Origin: Eubacteriales bacterium | GTDB taxonomy: Bacteria > Bacillota > Clostridia > Oscillospirales > Butyricicoccaceae | Reading direction: 5' to 3' | Assembly (NCBI GenBank): GCA_030524205.1 | Contig: JAUNGZ010000005.1 | Coordinates: 45,479-109,478, forward strand | DNA: 64,000 nucleotides | Shown here: in pieces, positions 8,686-18,552 of the stretch | Layout: the number at the start of each line of letters is the position of its first letter | How positions within the stretch are numbered: position 1 is the stretch's first letter | Translations under genes and position numbers: made by a program | The notes under the pieces: model-generated | What the model was told of the DNA's origin: nothing | The model's input: the letters and a program-made list of their open reading frames with translations, nothing else | The model's database searches: none

Positions 8686-8749
8686 GAGAAAATAAAAAGA
8701 CTTTGACATTTGGGGAAAAGCGGGGGCGTTTCGTTCACGAAAAGTCCAT

Positions 8750-8778
8750 TTGCACCCCATACGGTTTAATGTTATAAT
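8750..8778 (+). promoter_or_regulatory. sigma-A-type promoter of the M16 peptidase pair
   Basis: TTGCAC (8750-8755), 17-nt spacer, TATAAT (8773-8778), 39 nt before the first M16 gene. Confidence 0.75.
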
Positions 8779-8817
8779 AATGCACATGGAAAAATTTTTC
8801 CGGAAACGAGGAAATTT

Positions 8818-10098
8818 ATGCAACACGTGACCCGAAAAAAACTGGGCGCAGGCGTAAATCTCACCTGCGTGACCACGCCTAAGTTCAAGCGGGCGGTTTT
8901 GCGCGCGGCGCTTTTGCTGCCGCTCGGCGGACCGGACGCGGCGCTCAGGGCTTGTCTGCCGCAGGTGCTGCGGCGCGGCACGGCGCGGCTGCCCGATCTC
9001 GGCGCGATCGGCGCGGCGCTGGACGACGCGTACGGCGCGCGTATCGAAACGACCGTGCGCAAGGAGGGGGAGACGCTCGCGGTCGGCTTTTTATCCGACT
9101 GCATCGACGAGCAGTATGCCCCCGGCGCCGAGGGGCTGACCGCCTCGGTCGTCCGGCTGCTTTGCGAAATGTTGTTCGCCCCCTATCTGATGGACGGCGT
9201 TTTCAGCCCCGACTACACAGAGGGCGAAAAGAAAAACCTGCTGGACCGCATCGCGGCGCAGAAAAACGATCCGCGCCAGTACGCGCCCAAACGGCTGACC
9301 GAGCTGATGTGCGAAAACGAAGCGTACGGGCAGTCGGCGCTCGGCACGGCCGGGCAGGCCGAGCGCATTACGGAAAATAAGCTCTACACTGCCTATCGCC
9401 GCGCGCTGGACGAAGCGCAGCTCGAGCTGTTTTACTGCGGCACGATGGCGCCGGACGCGGTCGAGGCGCTGTTCGCCGCCGCGCTGCCCGCGCGCGGGGA
9501 GGGGGCGTTTTACACGCCTGCCGCGGAAATCGTGCCGCGGCCCGCGGGCGCGCCGCGCGAGATCGTCGAGCGGGAGCCGGTGACGCAGGGCAAGCTTTCG
9601 CTCGGCTTCCGCACGGGCGGGACAAGCCTGCTGAGCGGCGACACGCCCGCTTACTGGATGTTCCAGACGATCTTCGGCGGTTCGACCAGCTCCAAGCTGT
9701 TTCTGAACGTGCGCGAGAAAAAATCGCTCTGCTATTATGCGAGCGCGCAGTTTGTCGGGCTGAAGGGCATTCTGCTGGTCAACTCCGGCATTGAAAACAA
9801 GGATTTCGAGGTCGCGCGCGACGAGATCACGCGCCAGCTCGAGGCGTGCAGGGCGGGCGACATTTCGGACGCGGAGATCGAATCGGCCCGCAAGACGCTG
9901 ACGAGCGCGTGGCGCACCATGCTGGACGACCCGCTGACGCTCGAGCGGTATTGGCTGACGCAGGCGGTCGCGGGCACGCTCACCCCGCCGGAGGAGCGCG
10001 TCGGGCAGATTGAATCGGTCACGCGCGAGCGCATCGTCGCCGCGGCGGAGGGCACGGCGCTCGACACCGTGTACTTTATGAAGGGGGCGGGCAAATGA
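8818..10098 (+). CDS. M16-family peptidase, YmfF-like subunit without the zinc motif
   Basis: A 426-residue protein of the insulinase/processing-peptidase superfamily. It lacks HxxEH, so it is expected to be the non-catalytic partner. It keeps the C-terminal half motif FGGSTSSKLFLNVREKKSL, which in M16 heterodimers contributes the R/Y substrate-binding element. The ATG at 8818 is followed directly by the family opening. It overlaps the next gene (HxxEH-bearing) by 4 nt. The pair matches the ymfF-ymfH arrangement of Firmicutes; the biological substrate is unknown. Confidence 0.88.
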   Translation: MQHVTRKKLGAGVNLTCVTTPKFKRAVLRAALLLPLGGPDAALRACLPQVLRRGTARLPDLGAIGAALDDAYGARIETTVRKEGETLAVGFLSDCIDEQYAPGAEGLTASVVRLLCEMLFAPYLMDGVFSPDYTEGEKKNLLDRIAAQKNDPRQYAPKRLTELMCENEAYGQSALGTAGQAERITENKLYTAYRRALDEAQLELFYCGTMAPDAVEALFAAALPARGEGAFYTPAAEIVPRPAGAPREIVEREPVTQGKLSLGFRTGGTSLLSGDTPAYWMFQTIFGGSTSSKLFLNVREKKSLCYYASAQFVGLKGILLVNSGIENKDFEVARDEITRQLEACRAGDISDAEIESARKTLTSAWRTMLDDPLTLERYWLTQAVAGTLTPPEERVGQIESVTRERIVAAAEGTALDTVYFMKGAGK

Positions 10099-11360
10099 GC
10101 AAAACCTATTCCGCCCTGCGGGAAAGCATGGAAACGCGCACCCTTTCGAGCGGCCTGCGCGTGTGCTGCCTGCCCAAGGAGGGCTTTTCCAAAACCTTCG
10201 CCGTGCTGGCGACCGATTACGGCTCGGTCGACGCCTCCTTCACGCTGGACGGCAGACGGTACGACACCCCGGCGGGCGTGGCGCACTTTTTGGAGCACAA
10301 AATGTTTGAAAACCCGGACGGCAACGCCTTGCAGCAGTTTGCCAAAACCGGCGCGAGCCCGAATGCCTTCACCAGCCAGACGATGACGGCCTACCACTTT
10401 TCCTGCACCGACCGGTTTGAGGAAAACCTAGAAATCCTGCTGAAAACCGTATTTACGCCGTATTTTACCGAGGAAAACGTCGCCAAGGAGCGCGGGATCA
10501 TCGGGCAGGAGATCGGCATGATGGACGACACGCCCGGCTGGCAGGCGTTTCGCGGCCTGTTCGAGGGCCTGTTCCGCGAGCATCCGGCGCGCGTGTCCAT
10601 CGCGGGCAGCGTGGAAAGCATCGCGGAGATCACGCCCGAAACGCTCTACACCTGCCACCGGGCGTTTTACAGCCCGAAAAATATGGCGCTGGTCGTGTGC
10701 GGCGCGGCCGATATGGACGAGGTCTGCGCGATCGCCGCACAGCACGCGCCGCAGGACGCGCCCGAGATCGGCGAGCGGCATTACGGCAAGCGCCGCGAGG
10801 CGGTGAACGAGCTGCTCGTCACGCGCAAAATGCAGGTGTCCCAGCCGCAGTTCCTGCTCGGCTTTAAGGACGACCCGCCGGACGAAGCCGAAAGCCGCCT
10901 GCGCCGCTCCCTGCTGGGCGAGCTGGCCGTGCGCGTGCTGTGCGGCGACACCGCGCCGCTGTACGGCGAGCTGTACGAAAAACGGCTGATCAACCGTAAT
11001 TTTGAAACCGACTATTCGCTGATCCCCGAGGGCGCGGCCGCCATTCTGGGCGGCGAGAGCCGCGACCCCGAGGCCGCGCGCGAGCTGATCGAGCGGGAGG
11101 TTAAGCGGCTGGCGCGCGAGGGCGTTGATAAGGCGCTGTTCGCCCGCATGAAAAAGGCCGTGTACGGCCTGCATCTGCGCGTGCTCGACCTGCCCGAGGC
11201 GTACGCCCGGCAGGAGGCCGCCGCGCTCTTCGCGGGCGAGCACTATCTCGACTTCGCCGGTCTGTTCGACACCATCGGCCCGGACGATGTGCGCGCCATG
11301 TTCGCCCGCTGGGCGCGGCGCGACCGCTCGTCCCTGTCGGTGGTCGAACCGCAGCAATAA
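10095..11360 (+). CDS. M16-family zinc peptidase, YmfH-like catalytic subunit
   Basis: A 421-residue M16 peptidase with the inverted zinc motif HFLEH at residues 64-68 and the following KMFENPDGNALQQFAKTGA. The glutamate ligand region comes about 75 residues later. No signal peptide is present. It starts at ATGA overlapping the stop of the YmfF-like gene, which suggests a stoichiometric heterodimer. The downstream neighbours are lgt and folD. Confidence 0.92.
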   Translation: MSKTYSALRESMETRTLSSGLRVCCLPKEGFSKTFAVLATDYGSVDASFTLDGRRYDTPAGVAHFLEHKMFENPDGNALQQFAKTGASPNAFTSQTMTAYHFSCTDRFEENLEILLKTVFTPYFTEENVAKERGIIGQEIGMMDDTPGWQAFRGLFEGLFREHPARVSIAGSVESIAEITPETLYTCHRAFYSPKNMALVVCGAADMDEVCAIAAQHAPQDAPEIGERHYGKRREAVNELLVTRKMQVSQPQFLLGFKDDPPDEAESRLRRSLLGELAVRVLCGDTAPLYGELYEKRLINRNFETDYSLIPEGAAAILGGESRDPEAARELIEREVKRLAREGVDKALFARMKKAVYGLHLRVLDLPEAYARQEAAALFAGEHYLDFAGLFDTIGPDDVRAMFARWARRDRSSLSVVEPQQ

Positions 11361-11410
11361 GCCGCGCGGGACGCGGCTGAACTACACTAACAGCAAAGGA
11401 AGCAAACATC

Positions 11411-12388
11411 ATGGAACATGCGATTTCTTTCCCGGCGCTCGGGCTGAATTTTGACATCAACCGCGTCGCCTGCACCGTTTTCGGCAAAAACATCTATTGG
11501 TACGGCATCATCATCTGCCTCGGCTTTGTGCTGGGCGCGCTCTATTTGAACGCCCGCGTTAAGAAATTCGGCTTTACCTCGGATCATCTGATCGACTGCA
11601 TGATCCTGTGCGTGCCGGCGGGCATCGTCTGCGCGCGCATCTTTTACGTGGCGTTCGAGTGGGGCTACTACAAGAACCACCTGACCGAGATCATCGCCGT
11701 TTGGAACGGCGGCATCGCGATTTACGGCGCGGTGATCGGCGTGCTGCTCGCGCTGTGGGGCTATGCCAAGTACAAAAAGCTGTCCTTCGCGGGCCTGTGC
11801 GATATGGCCGCGCTCGGCCTGCTGATCGGCCAATGCGTCGGCCGCTGGGGCAATTTTGTCAACGCCGAGGCGCACGGCGGCGCGACGGGCCTGCCGTGGG
11901 GCATGGCGATCGACGGCGCCGACCCCGTGCACCCGACCTTCCTGTATGAATCGGTGTGGAACCTCGTCGGGTTTATCATTTTGCATTTCTACTCGAAAAA
12001 GCGCAAATTCAAGGGAGAAATCGCCCTGCTGTACGTCGCGTGGTACGGCCTTGGCCGCGCGTGGATCGAGGGCCTGCGCACGGACAGCCTGTACCTCGGC
12101 TCGCTCCGGGTATCGCAGGTGCTGGCGGTCGTCAGCTGCATCGCCGCGGTAATCCTGCTGACCGGGCAGTACCGCCGCATCGCGGTGTCGAAAAAGTTCT
12201 ATGTGCCGCAGCCGGCGCAGCCCGCCGAAGGCCCGGCCGCCGCCGACCAGCCCGCTGAAAAGCAGGCCGAGCCGGCCCCGGAAGCCGAGGCCATGCCGCT
12301 GCCCGAGCAGTCGCCCTCGCCCGCGGGCGAGCCCGATCCCAAACCGACGCCGGAGCCCGGCCCGGTCGATGAGAAGGAGGAAAAGTGA
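11411..12388 (+). CDS. lgt: prolipoprotein diacylglyceryl transferase
   Basis: Integral membrane enzyme that moves diacylglycerol from phosphatidylglycerol to the lipobox cysteine of prolipoproteins. This is the first step for lipoproteins such as the two substrate-binding proteins in this window. The signature GRWGNFVNAEAHG is at 144-156 and several hydrophobic helices are evident. The enzyme domain ends near residue 255. A tail of about 65 residues rich in Pro, Ala and Glu then runs to residue 325, longer than is usual. The folD ATG begins 1 nt after the stop. Confidence 0.95.
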   Translation: MEHAISFPALGLNFDINRVACTVFGKNIYWYGIIICLGFVLGALYLNARVKKFGFTSDHLIDCMILCVPAGIVCARIFYVAFEWGYYKNHLTEIIAVWNGGIAIYGAVIGVLLALWGYAKYKKLSFAGLCDMAALGLLIGQCVGRWGNFVNAEAHGGATGLPWGMAIDGADPVHPTFLYESVWNLVGFIILHFYSKKRKFKGEIALLYVAWYGLGRAWIEGLRTDSLYLGSLRVSQVLAVVSCIAAVILLTGQYRRIAVSKKFYVPQPAQPAEGPAAADQPAEKQAEPAPEAEAMPLPEQSPSPAGEPDPKPTPEPGPVDEKEEK

Positions 12389-12389
12389 C

Positions 12390-13237
<848 letters not shown>

Positions 13238-13241
<4 letters not shown>

Positions 13242-13387
13242 ATGGGGGTCATATCGGGGCCGTAGACCGAGCCGAGAAGGTCGAAGGCGAACCGGAGGCC
13301 AAGCTGGAAGGCTTCGAGCGGGTCTTTTTCGTTCTGCATGAAGGGCTTGGCCTGCTCCCAAAAGAGATCTTCTAAAAAAGTGTTCAT
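13238..13387 (-). CDS. 49-residue hypothetical protein divergent from an XRE regulator
   Basis: Small ORF beginning MNTFLEDLFWEQAKPF and ending AFQLGLRFAFDLLGSV. AGGAG lies 8 nt before its ATG, and a TTGACT-17-TATAGT promoter lies upstream on the same strand. The two ends recall the start and end of longer small Firmicutes proteins of the DUF6809 type with the middle missing; this likeness is from memory and weak. The last codons overlap the folD stop. It is lower in GC than its neighbours, as is the divergent regulator. Confidence 0.6.
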
Positions 13388-13399
13388 AGTATTCACTCC

Positions 13400-13447
13400 T
13401 TGACTTCTTATAGTATGCACTATAACATGATTACTATTCGAAGTCAA
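13400..13447. promoter_or_regulatory. face-to-face divergent promoter and palindromic operator
   Basis: The region is bounded by the inverted octamers TTGACTTC (13400-13407) and GAAGTCAA (13440-13447), so each strand has a TTGACT -35. The minus strand reads TTGACT-17-TATAGT. The plus strand has a weaker -10 (TAACAT or TATAAC). The central palindrome TATAGT-ATGC-ACTATA (13409-13424) covers both -10 areas, a likely operator for the XRE protein. Confidence 0.65.
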
Positions 13448-13465
13448 TAGGACTTGAGGATTTTT

Positions 13466-13663
13466 ATGGATTACATTGATTATATTCAAAAAGCGCGGGA
13501 CGCAAAGGGAATTTCACAGCGTCAATTCAGCAAGATGTTAGGGTTGGCTGAGGTGACGTACGGCGCGTATGAACGCCGTTTTCGCAAAATGGATGTTGAT
13601 ATGCTTGTGAAGATTTGCAAGCTGCTCGAGCTGTCGGCCGACGAGATTCTAGGGCTGAAATAA
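13466..13663 (+). CDS. XRE/Cro-type helix-turn-helix regulator
   Basis: A 65-residue single-domain HTH_3 protein. The helix-turn-helix reads GISQRQFSKMLGLAEVTYGAYE and the tail is LLELSADEILGLK. The ATG at 13466 was preferred because GAGGA lies 5 nt upstream; an upstream TTG would add four residues. It is divergent from the 49-residue gene across a symmetric promoter/operator, so autorepression and repression of the partner are likely. Confidence 0.85.
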   Translation: MDYIDYIQKARDAKGISQRQFSKMLGLAEVTYGAYERRFRKMDVDMLVKICKLLELSADEILGLK

Positions 13664-14347
13664 TCGGCTGTCGGGGTTTCGCGCGCTGCGGCGCGCGAGG
13701 AACGATGCCGCACGCGCGGCAGGCGCACAAGAGGGGAGAAACCTACGGTTTCTCCCCTCTTGCGAATCACCCCTTTTCCCTTGTTCCTAGTGGGAAGCCC
13801 GAGCCGATTGCATCGGCTCTCTAGCACGGCACAAAGCTCCGAAAAAGGACGACGGGGGCCGAAGCGGAGGGTGAGCCGCGCGGAAGCCCGCGCCGCGCTC
13901 CGCACCGGAGGGGGCGTGCCAGACAAGGCCGGCGGAGCCAACGCTCTATGCGCGCGTAACAGCGCGCGCGGGAGGGTGAGCAAAAGGGTGCGCGCCCAGA
14001 TTGTGCCGCGCCGGCCCCTCCGAAAGGAGTGCAGGGCGCGCCGCGCCATGGGCGGCACAGTCAAGTTCCGCGTGCACCACGTTCCCCGAAACGCACCGCA
14101 GCCCGCCTTGTCGTAGGAAACCCCACGGCGGCGCACCGCGCCCCAATAAACGTCAAGGGGGGAGCGGTTTCCTAAGTATGGCGGGGGGACGGAGTCCCCC
14201 CATTATACTTAGGCGCCTGCGGCGCGTAGCCGCGAACGTCCCGCCGCCCGCAGGCGGCGAAATCCCCGTCCCGCGCTGTGCGCGAAATACCTCGCCGCCC
14301 GCAGGCGGCGAAATCCCCCTCGCCCTTCGGCGCAAGCCGAAAAATGA
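13664..14347. other. 684-nt GC-rich gap with hairpins and a short direct repeat, no gene recognised
   Basis: It contains a strong hairpin (13729-13761, 15-bp arms) that can end the XRE transcript, and a GAGCCGAT/ATCGGCTC hairpin near 13800. About 300 nt of very GC-rich sequence (13840-14150) follows with no convincing gene. A nested inverted repeat lies at 14171-14213, with outer arms CCTAAGTAT/ATACTTAGG and inner arms GGGGGGA/TCCCCCC. A 26-nt direct repeat is present at 14242-14267 and 14293-14318. Open frames across it are arginine- and proline-rich shadows. I did not find the conserved blocks of RNase P RNA, tmRNA or SRP RNA. Confidence 0.5.
13729..13761 (+). terminator. terminator-like hairpin after the XRE gene
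   Basis: Perfect 15-bp arms AAGAGGGGAGAAACC and GGTTTCTCCCCTCTT with a 3-nt loop. No T-run follows, so its strength is uncertain. Confidence 0.6.
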
Positions 14348-14376
14348 TTGACCTTTCCCCGGAACCATCCTATAAT
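14348..14376 (+). promoter_or_regulatory. sigma-A-type promoter of rpiA
   Basis: TTGACC (14348-14353), 17-nt spacer, TATAAT (14371-14376), 34 nt before the rpiA ATG. Confidence 0.85.
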
Positions 14377-14410
14377 AAAGATACCAACATTCAGGGGAGG
14401 AAACTCGAAT

Positions 14411-15088
14411 ATGGATATGAAGAAATTGGCGGGCGACAAAGCCGCCGAGTACGTAAAGGACGGCATGGTGCTCGGCCTTGGCACCGGTTCGACCGCGTAT
14501 CACATGGTCAACGCCGTGGGCGAGCTGGTCAAGAACGGCATGAAGCTTAAAGCCATCCCGACCTCCAAGGCCACCGAGGCGCAGGCCAAGGAGCTTGGCA
14601 TCCCGCTGCTCACCATCGACGAGGTCGACCACATTGATCTGGCGATCGACGGCGTCGACGAAATCGACCCCCAGTTCAACGCCATCAAGGGCGGCGGCGG
14701 CGCGCTGTACCGCGAAAAGGTCGTGGCAACGCTGGCCGATCAGGTTATGTGGATCATGGACGAGTCCAAGCTGGTCGACAAAATCGGCGCGTTCCATCTG
14801 CCGGTCGAGATCGCGCAGTACGGCTCCAAGCAGGCGATGAAGCAGATGGAGGACTACGGCTTCCATCCGGTTCTGCGCGTCAAGGACGGCAAGACCTTCG
14901 TCACCGACAACGGCAACTACATCGCAGACCTGCATCTGGGCGCAGGCTTCGATATCGACGACGTTTACGGCAAGCTGACCGGCATGCTGGGCGTTTTGGA
15001 GCACGGCCTGTTCCTGAATATGTGCAAGCGCATCATCGTCGGCTGCTCGTCCGGCGAGGTCAAGGTCATCGAGAACAGCGGCAAGTAA
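14411..15088 (+). CDS. rpiA: ribose-5-phosphate isomerase A
   Basis: A 225-residue enzyme interconverting ribose 5-phosphate and ribulose 5-phosphate in the pentose phosphate pathway. The phosphate-binding motif GLGTGSTAYHMV is near the N-terminus. It is followed by the catalytic DLAIDGVDEID and KGGGGALYREK, and by VTDNGNYIADL. The start is MDMKKLAGD, with GGGGAGG upstream and a strong promoter at 14348-14376. An upstream in-frame ATG lies inside the promoter and is rejected. Confidence 0.97.
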   Translation: MDMKKLAGDKAAEYVKDGMVLGLGTGSTAYHMVNAVGELVKNGMKLKAIPTSKATEAQAKELGIPLLTIDEVDHIDLAIDGVDEIDPQFNAIKGGGGALYREKVVATLADQVMWIMDESKLVDKIGAFHLPVEIAQYGSKQAMKQMEDYGFHPVLRVKDGKTFVTDNGNYIADLHLGAGFDIDDVYGKLTGMLGVLEHGLFLNMCKRIIVGCSSGEVKVIENSGK

Positions 15089-15145
15089 TAACGATACCGT
15101 GCCGGCCGCGCCGCGGCCGGCGCCCGATACAGGGAGGCGAACAGC

Positions 15146-15781
15146 ATGGACGAAAACCGACAGGAAAGGCCCATCCGGACACGGCCGGGCGTGCGCGCGG
15201 GCAATGCGCGCGCCAGACGCAGAGCGCCCAACTACCGCCTGCTGCTGTGCGCGGCACTGGCGGTGTGCGCGTTGCTTGCCATCCTGTTCTTCGCGCTGTT
15301 CCTCGGACGGGGCGGCAAGATCAAGGAGCTTAACGAGCAGGTGAAAACGCTCACCGAGCAGACGCAGGCGCTGACGAATGAAAAAACGCAGCTCCAGCAG
15401 ACGATGGACGGCCTGTATACCGCGGCGATCGCGGCGCTGCCCGATCCGACCACCGCGCAGACCCAGTCGCTGCCCGACCTGATCCCGCAGCTGACCGAGG
15501 GCGTGTACGTCGTGCGCAGCACGGGGGAGAGCTACCAATACCTGAGCGTGCCGTCCGGCATTTTGCAGGATAAGCTGGCCGCCTTCCGCGACGACGCGGC
15601 GAATTTCAAGCCCGCCGAGGGCGATGCGCCAACCTGCAACTATTGGGTGCTGTTTTCCGACCGCGTGATCGGTCTGGCCGAGGGCGATACCGGCTTTGTC
15701 AGCACCTCGCGCACGGCAACCGGCAGCGCAACTAGCGTGCCGGCGGGATTTACGGCGTTTGTAGCGTCCCTTTTTGCGTAA
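15146..15781 (+). CDS. membrane-anchored coiled-coil protein of unknown function
   Basis: A 211-residue protein not recognised. The first 30 residues are strongly basic (many Arg), followed by one transmembrane segment at about 31-53. A Gln/Glu/Thr-rich coiled coil follows at about 57-85, and a globular extracytoplasmic part runs to the end. A short cytoplasmic basic tail with an outside coiled coil is the layout of many FtsL/DivIC-like or cell-envelope proteins, but I see no specific match. GGGAGG precedes the ATG. It lies 57 nt after rpiA and ends at a strong hairpin (15801-15823). Confidence 0.75.
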   Translation: MDENRQERPIRTRPGVRAGNARARRRAPNYRLLLCAALAVCALLAILFFALFLGRGGKIKELNEQVKTLTEQTQALTNEKTQLQQTMDGLYTAAIAALPDPTTAQTQSLPDLIPQLTEGVYVVRSTGESYQYLSVPSGILQDKLAAFRDDAANFKPAEGDAPTCNYWVLFSDRVIGLAEGDTGFVSTSRTATGSATSVPAGFTAFVASLFA

Positions 15782-15800
15782 AACAAGAGAAAAAGCGCGC

Positions 15801-15823
15801 GGCGGGGCTTGACAAGCCCCGCC
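15801..15823 (+). terminator. terminator-like hairpin
   Basis: Arms GGCGGGGCTT (15801-15810) and AAGCCCCGCC (15814-15823) with a 3-nt loop. Only a weak T-run follows (GCTTGTGTT). Confidence 0.7.
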
Positions 15824-15937
15824 GCTTGTGTTATGCTTCAAAAAGCCGCATTGTGCGATGGCTTTCGTTAAGCGCGCCCTTTTTGAGGACGCCGCCGCGC
15901 CAAGCGTGACTCTATAATGAAAGAGAGGGAAAACCAC

Positions 15938-16249
15938 ATGTATGCCATTTTGAAAACTGGCGGCAAGCAGTACAAGGTATCTGAGGGCGACGTGATCTAC
16001 GTTGAGAAACTCGGCATGGAGGACGGCGCGACCGTCACGTTTGACGAGGTTCTGGCCGTAGGCGAGGGCGAACAGCTCACCGTCGGCGCTCCTTACGTTT
16101 CCGGCGCTTCCGTTTCCGGCACGGTCGAAAAGACCGGCAAGGGCAAGAAGATCAACATCTTCAAGATGAAGCCCAAAAAGGGTTACCGCAAGCGTCAGGG
16201 CCATCGCCAGCCGTACACCAAGGTGACCATCGCGTCCATCAAGGCGTAA
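15938..16249 (+). CDS. rplU: 50S ribosomal protein L21
   Basis: A 103-residue L21 with the standard opening [18 protein letters not shown] and the C-terminal region [15 protein letters not shown]. The ATG at 15938 was chosen; AGAGAGGG lies 10 nt upstream. It heads the rplU-prp-rpmA operon. A TATAAT (15913-15918) lies 20 nt upstream without a clear -35 partner. The roughly 110 nt ahead of it may hold an autoregulatory L21 leader as in other Firmicutes, but I could not confirm the motif by eye. Confidence 0.98.
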   Translation: MYAILKTGGKQYKVSEGDVIYVEKLGMEDGATVTFDEVLAVGEGEQLTVGAPYVSGASVSGTVEKTGKGKKINIFKMKPKKGYRKRQGHRQPYTKVTIASIKA

Positions 16250-16253
16250 GGCT

Positions 16254-16592
16254 GTGACAAAGGTCACTTTTTCGTCGCGGGGAGAAACGCTCCTCTCGGT
16301 GGACGTCCTCGGACACGCGGGCTACGCGGAAGAAGGGGAGGACATCGTTTGCGCGGCGATTTCCAGCGCGGTCATGCTGACGCATGCGCTACTGCTTGAC
16401 GTGCAGAAAATCCCGGTCGATACGCTGATCGAGGATGACGGCGCGCACATCCGCATCACCCTGCCGCAAGGCGAGGGCCTAACGCGGGGGCAGGACGCGC
16501 TTCGGGCGCTCAAACTGCATTTTACCGAGCTGGAGCAAGATTATTCCGAATTTTTAAACGTAATGGAGGTGCACGCAGATGCTGAAGATTAG
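16254..16592 (+). CDS. prp: ribosomal-processing cysteine protease Prp
   Basis: A 112-residue YsxB/Prp protease, which in Firmicutes removes the N-terminal extension of L27. The catalytic His21 is in LGHAGYA and Cys33 in [10 protein letters not shown]. It starts with GTG 4 nt after rplU with only a weak ribosome site, so it probably depends on coupling. It overlaps the beginning of rpmA, whose product carries the matching cleavage site. Confidence 0.96.
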   Translation: MTKVTFSSRGETLLSVDVLGHAGYAEEGEDIVCAAISSAVMLTHALLLDVQKIPVDTLIEDDGAHIRITLPQGEGLTRGQDALRALKLHFTELEQDYSEFLNVMEVHADAED

Positions 16593-16857
16593 CTTACAGT
16601 TTTTCGCTCATAAAAAGGGCATGGGCTCTACCAAGAACGGCCGTGATTCCGAGTCCAAGCGGCTGGGCGTCAAGCGCGCGGACGGTCAGACCGTTCCGGC
16701 GGGCAACATCCTTGTCCGTCAGCGCGGCACGAAGATCCACCCCGGCACGAACGTAGGCCGCGGTAAGGACGATACCCTGTTCGCCAAGGTCGAGGGCGTA
16801 GTCCGTTTCGAGCGCGTGGGCAAGGACCGCAAAAAGGTTTCGGTATATCCGAACTGA
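16579..16857 (+). CDS. rpmA: 50S ribosomal protein L27 with Prp-cleavable leader
   Basis: A 92-residue L27. The N-terminus [14 protein letters not shown] holds the Prp recognition site; cleavage after Phe9 would leave AHKKG, the tail that reaches the peptidyl-transferase centre. The remainder ([18 protein letters not shown] and the [16 protein letters not shown] region) is canonical. GGAGG at 16563-16567 inside prp serves as its ribosome site. The start lies within the last codons of prp, so protease and substrate are co-translated. Confidence 0.98.
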   Translation: MLKISLQFFAHKKGMGSTKNGRDSESKRLGVKRADGQTVPAGNILVRQRGTKIHPGTNVGRGKDDTLFAKVEGVVRFERVGKDRKKVSVYPN

Positions 16858-16860
16858 TTT

Positions 16861-17105
16861 ATAGGGGGCTTCAAAAGCCCCCTACATACGAAAGCCGGTT
16901 CCGAAGAAACCGGCTTTCGATACCCGAATGATGCCGCCCAAGGCGGCTGGGTCGGGGAATAAAAAGCCCGGCGGAGCTGGGCTTTTTATGAAAATCGCGG
17001 AGCGATTTTCTCGTTTTATGCCGCGTCCGCAGGACGCGGGCGCTGTGGCGCAGGGAGGAAGGCTCGCCGCTGAAGGGCGGCTGCCTTGCGGATGGGATTT
17101 GCAAA
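16861..17105 (+). repeat. type-2 hairpin-train element, copy 1 (gap rpmA-obg)
   Basis: It starts 3 nt after the rpmA stop. In order it holds: hairpin TAGGGGGCTT/AAGCCCCCTA; hairpin CGAAAGCCGGTT/AACCGGCTTTCG; the core ATACCCGAATGA with inner stem GCCGCC/GGCGGC and outer partner GTCGGGG; hairpin AAAAAGCCC/GGGCTTTTT; and hairpin GAAAATCG/CGATTTTC. The same series recurs at 48500-48678 and 60876-61042, with changed but still paired stems. The gap from 16858 to 17239 has no gene. Confidence 0.85.
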
Positions 17106-17183
17106 GCAAATCCCGTATCCATGCGGGATAATCACGATGTGATTTTCTGTTAAAATGCGCTTTCGGCGCATGAATAACGAATA

Positions 17184-17216
17184 AAAATCCCAGACTATGG
17201 TCTGGGATTTTGTTTT
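17184..17216 (+). terminator. intrinsic terminator before obg
   Basis: Arms AAAATCCCAGAC (17184-17195) and GTCTGGGATTTT (17200-17211), TATG loop, then GTTTT. It separates the rplU-rpmA transcript from obg. Confidence 0.85.
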
Positions 17217-17218
17217 AA

Positions 17219-18511
<1,293 letters not shown>

Positions 18512-18518
18512 GCGTGGC

Positions 18519-18546
18519 TTGACTTTTGCACGCGCGCTGGTATAAT
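18519..18546 (+). promoter_or_regulatory. strong promoter with no protein gene directly behind it
   Basis: TTGACT (18519-18524), 16-nt spacer, TATAAT (18541-18546), immediately after obg. The next gene starts 445 nt downstream. Confidence 0.75.
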
Positions 18547-18552
18547 AAAGCT

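Noticed and set aside
13522-14136. Minus-strand open frame of 204 codons over the gap
   Set aside because: It runs antisense through the XRE gene and hairpins, is Arg/Ser/Pro-rich and lacks a ribosome site.
14242-14318. Possible start of a CRISPR array (26-nt direct repeat)
   Set aside because: Only two copies, internally palindromic, no further units and no cas genes.
13664-14347. RNase P RNA, tmRNA or SRP RNA in the large gap
   Set aside because: The conserved blocks of these RNAs were looked for on both strands and not found.
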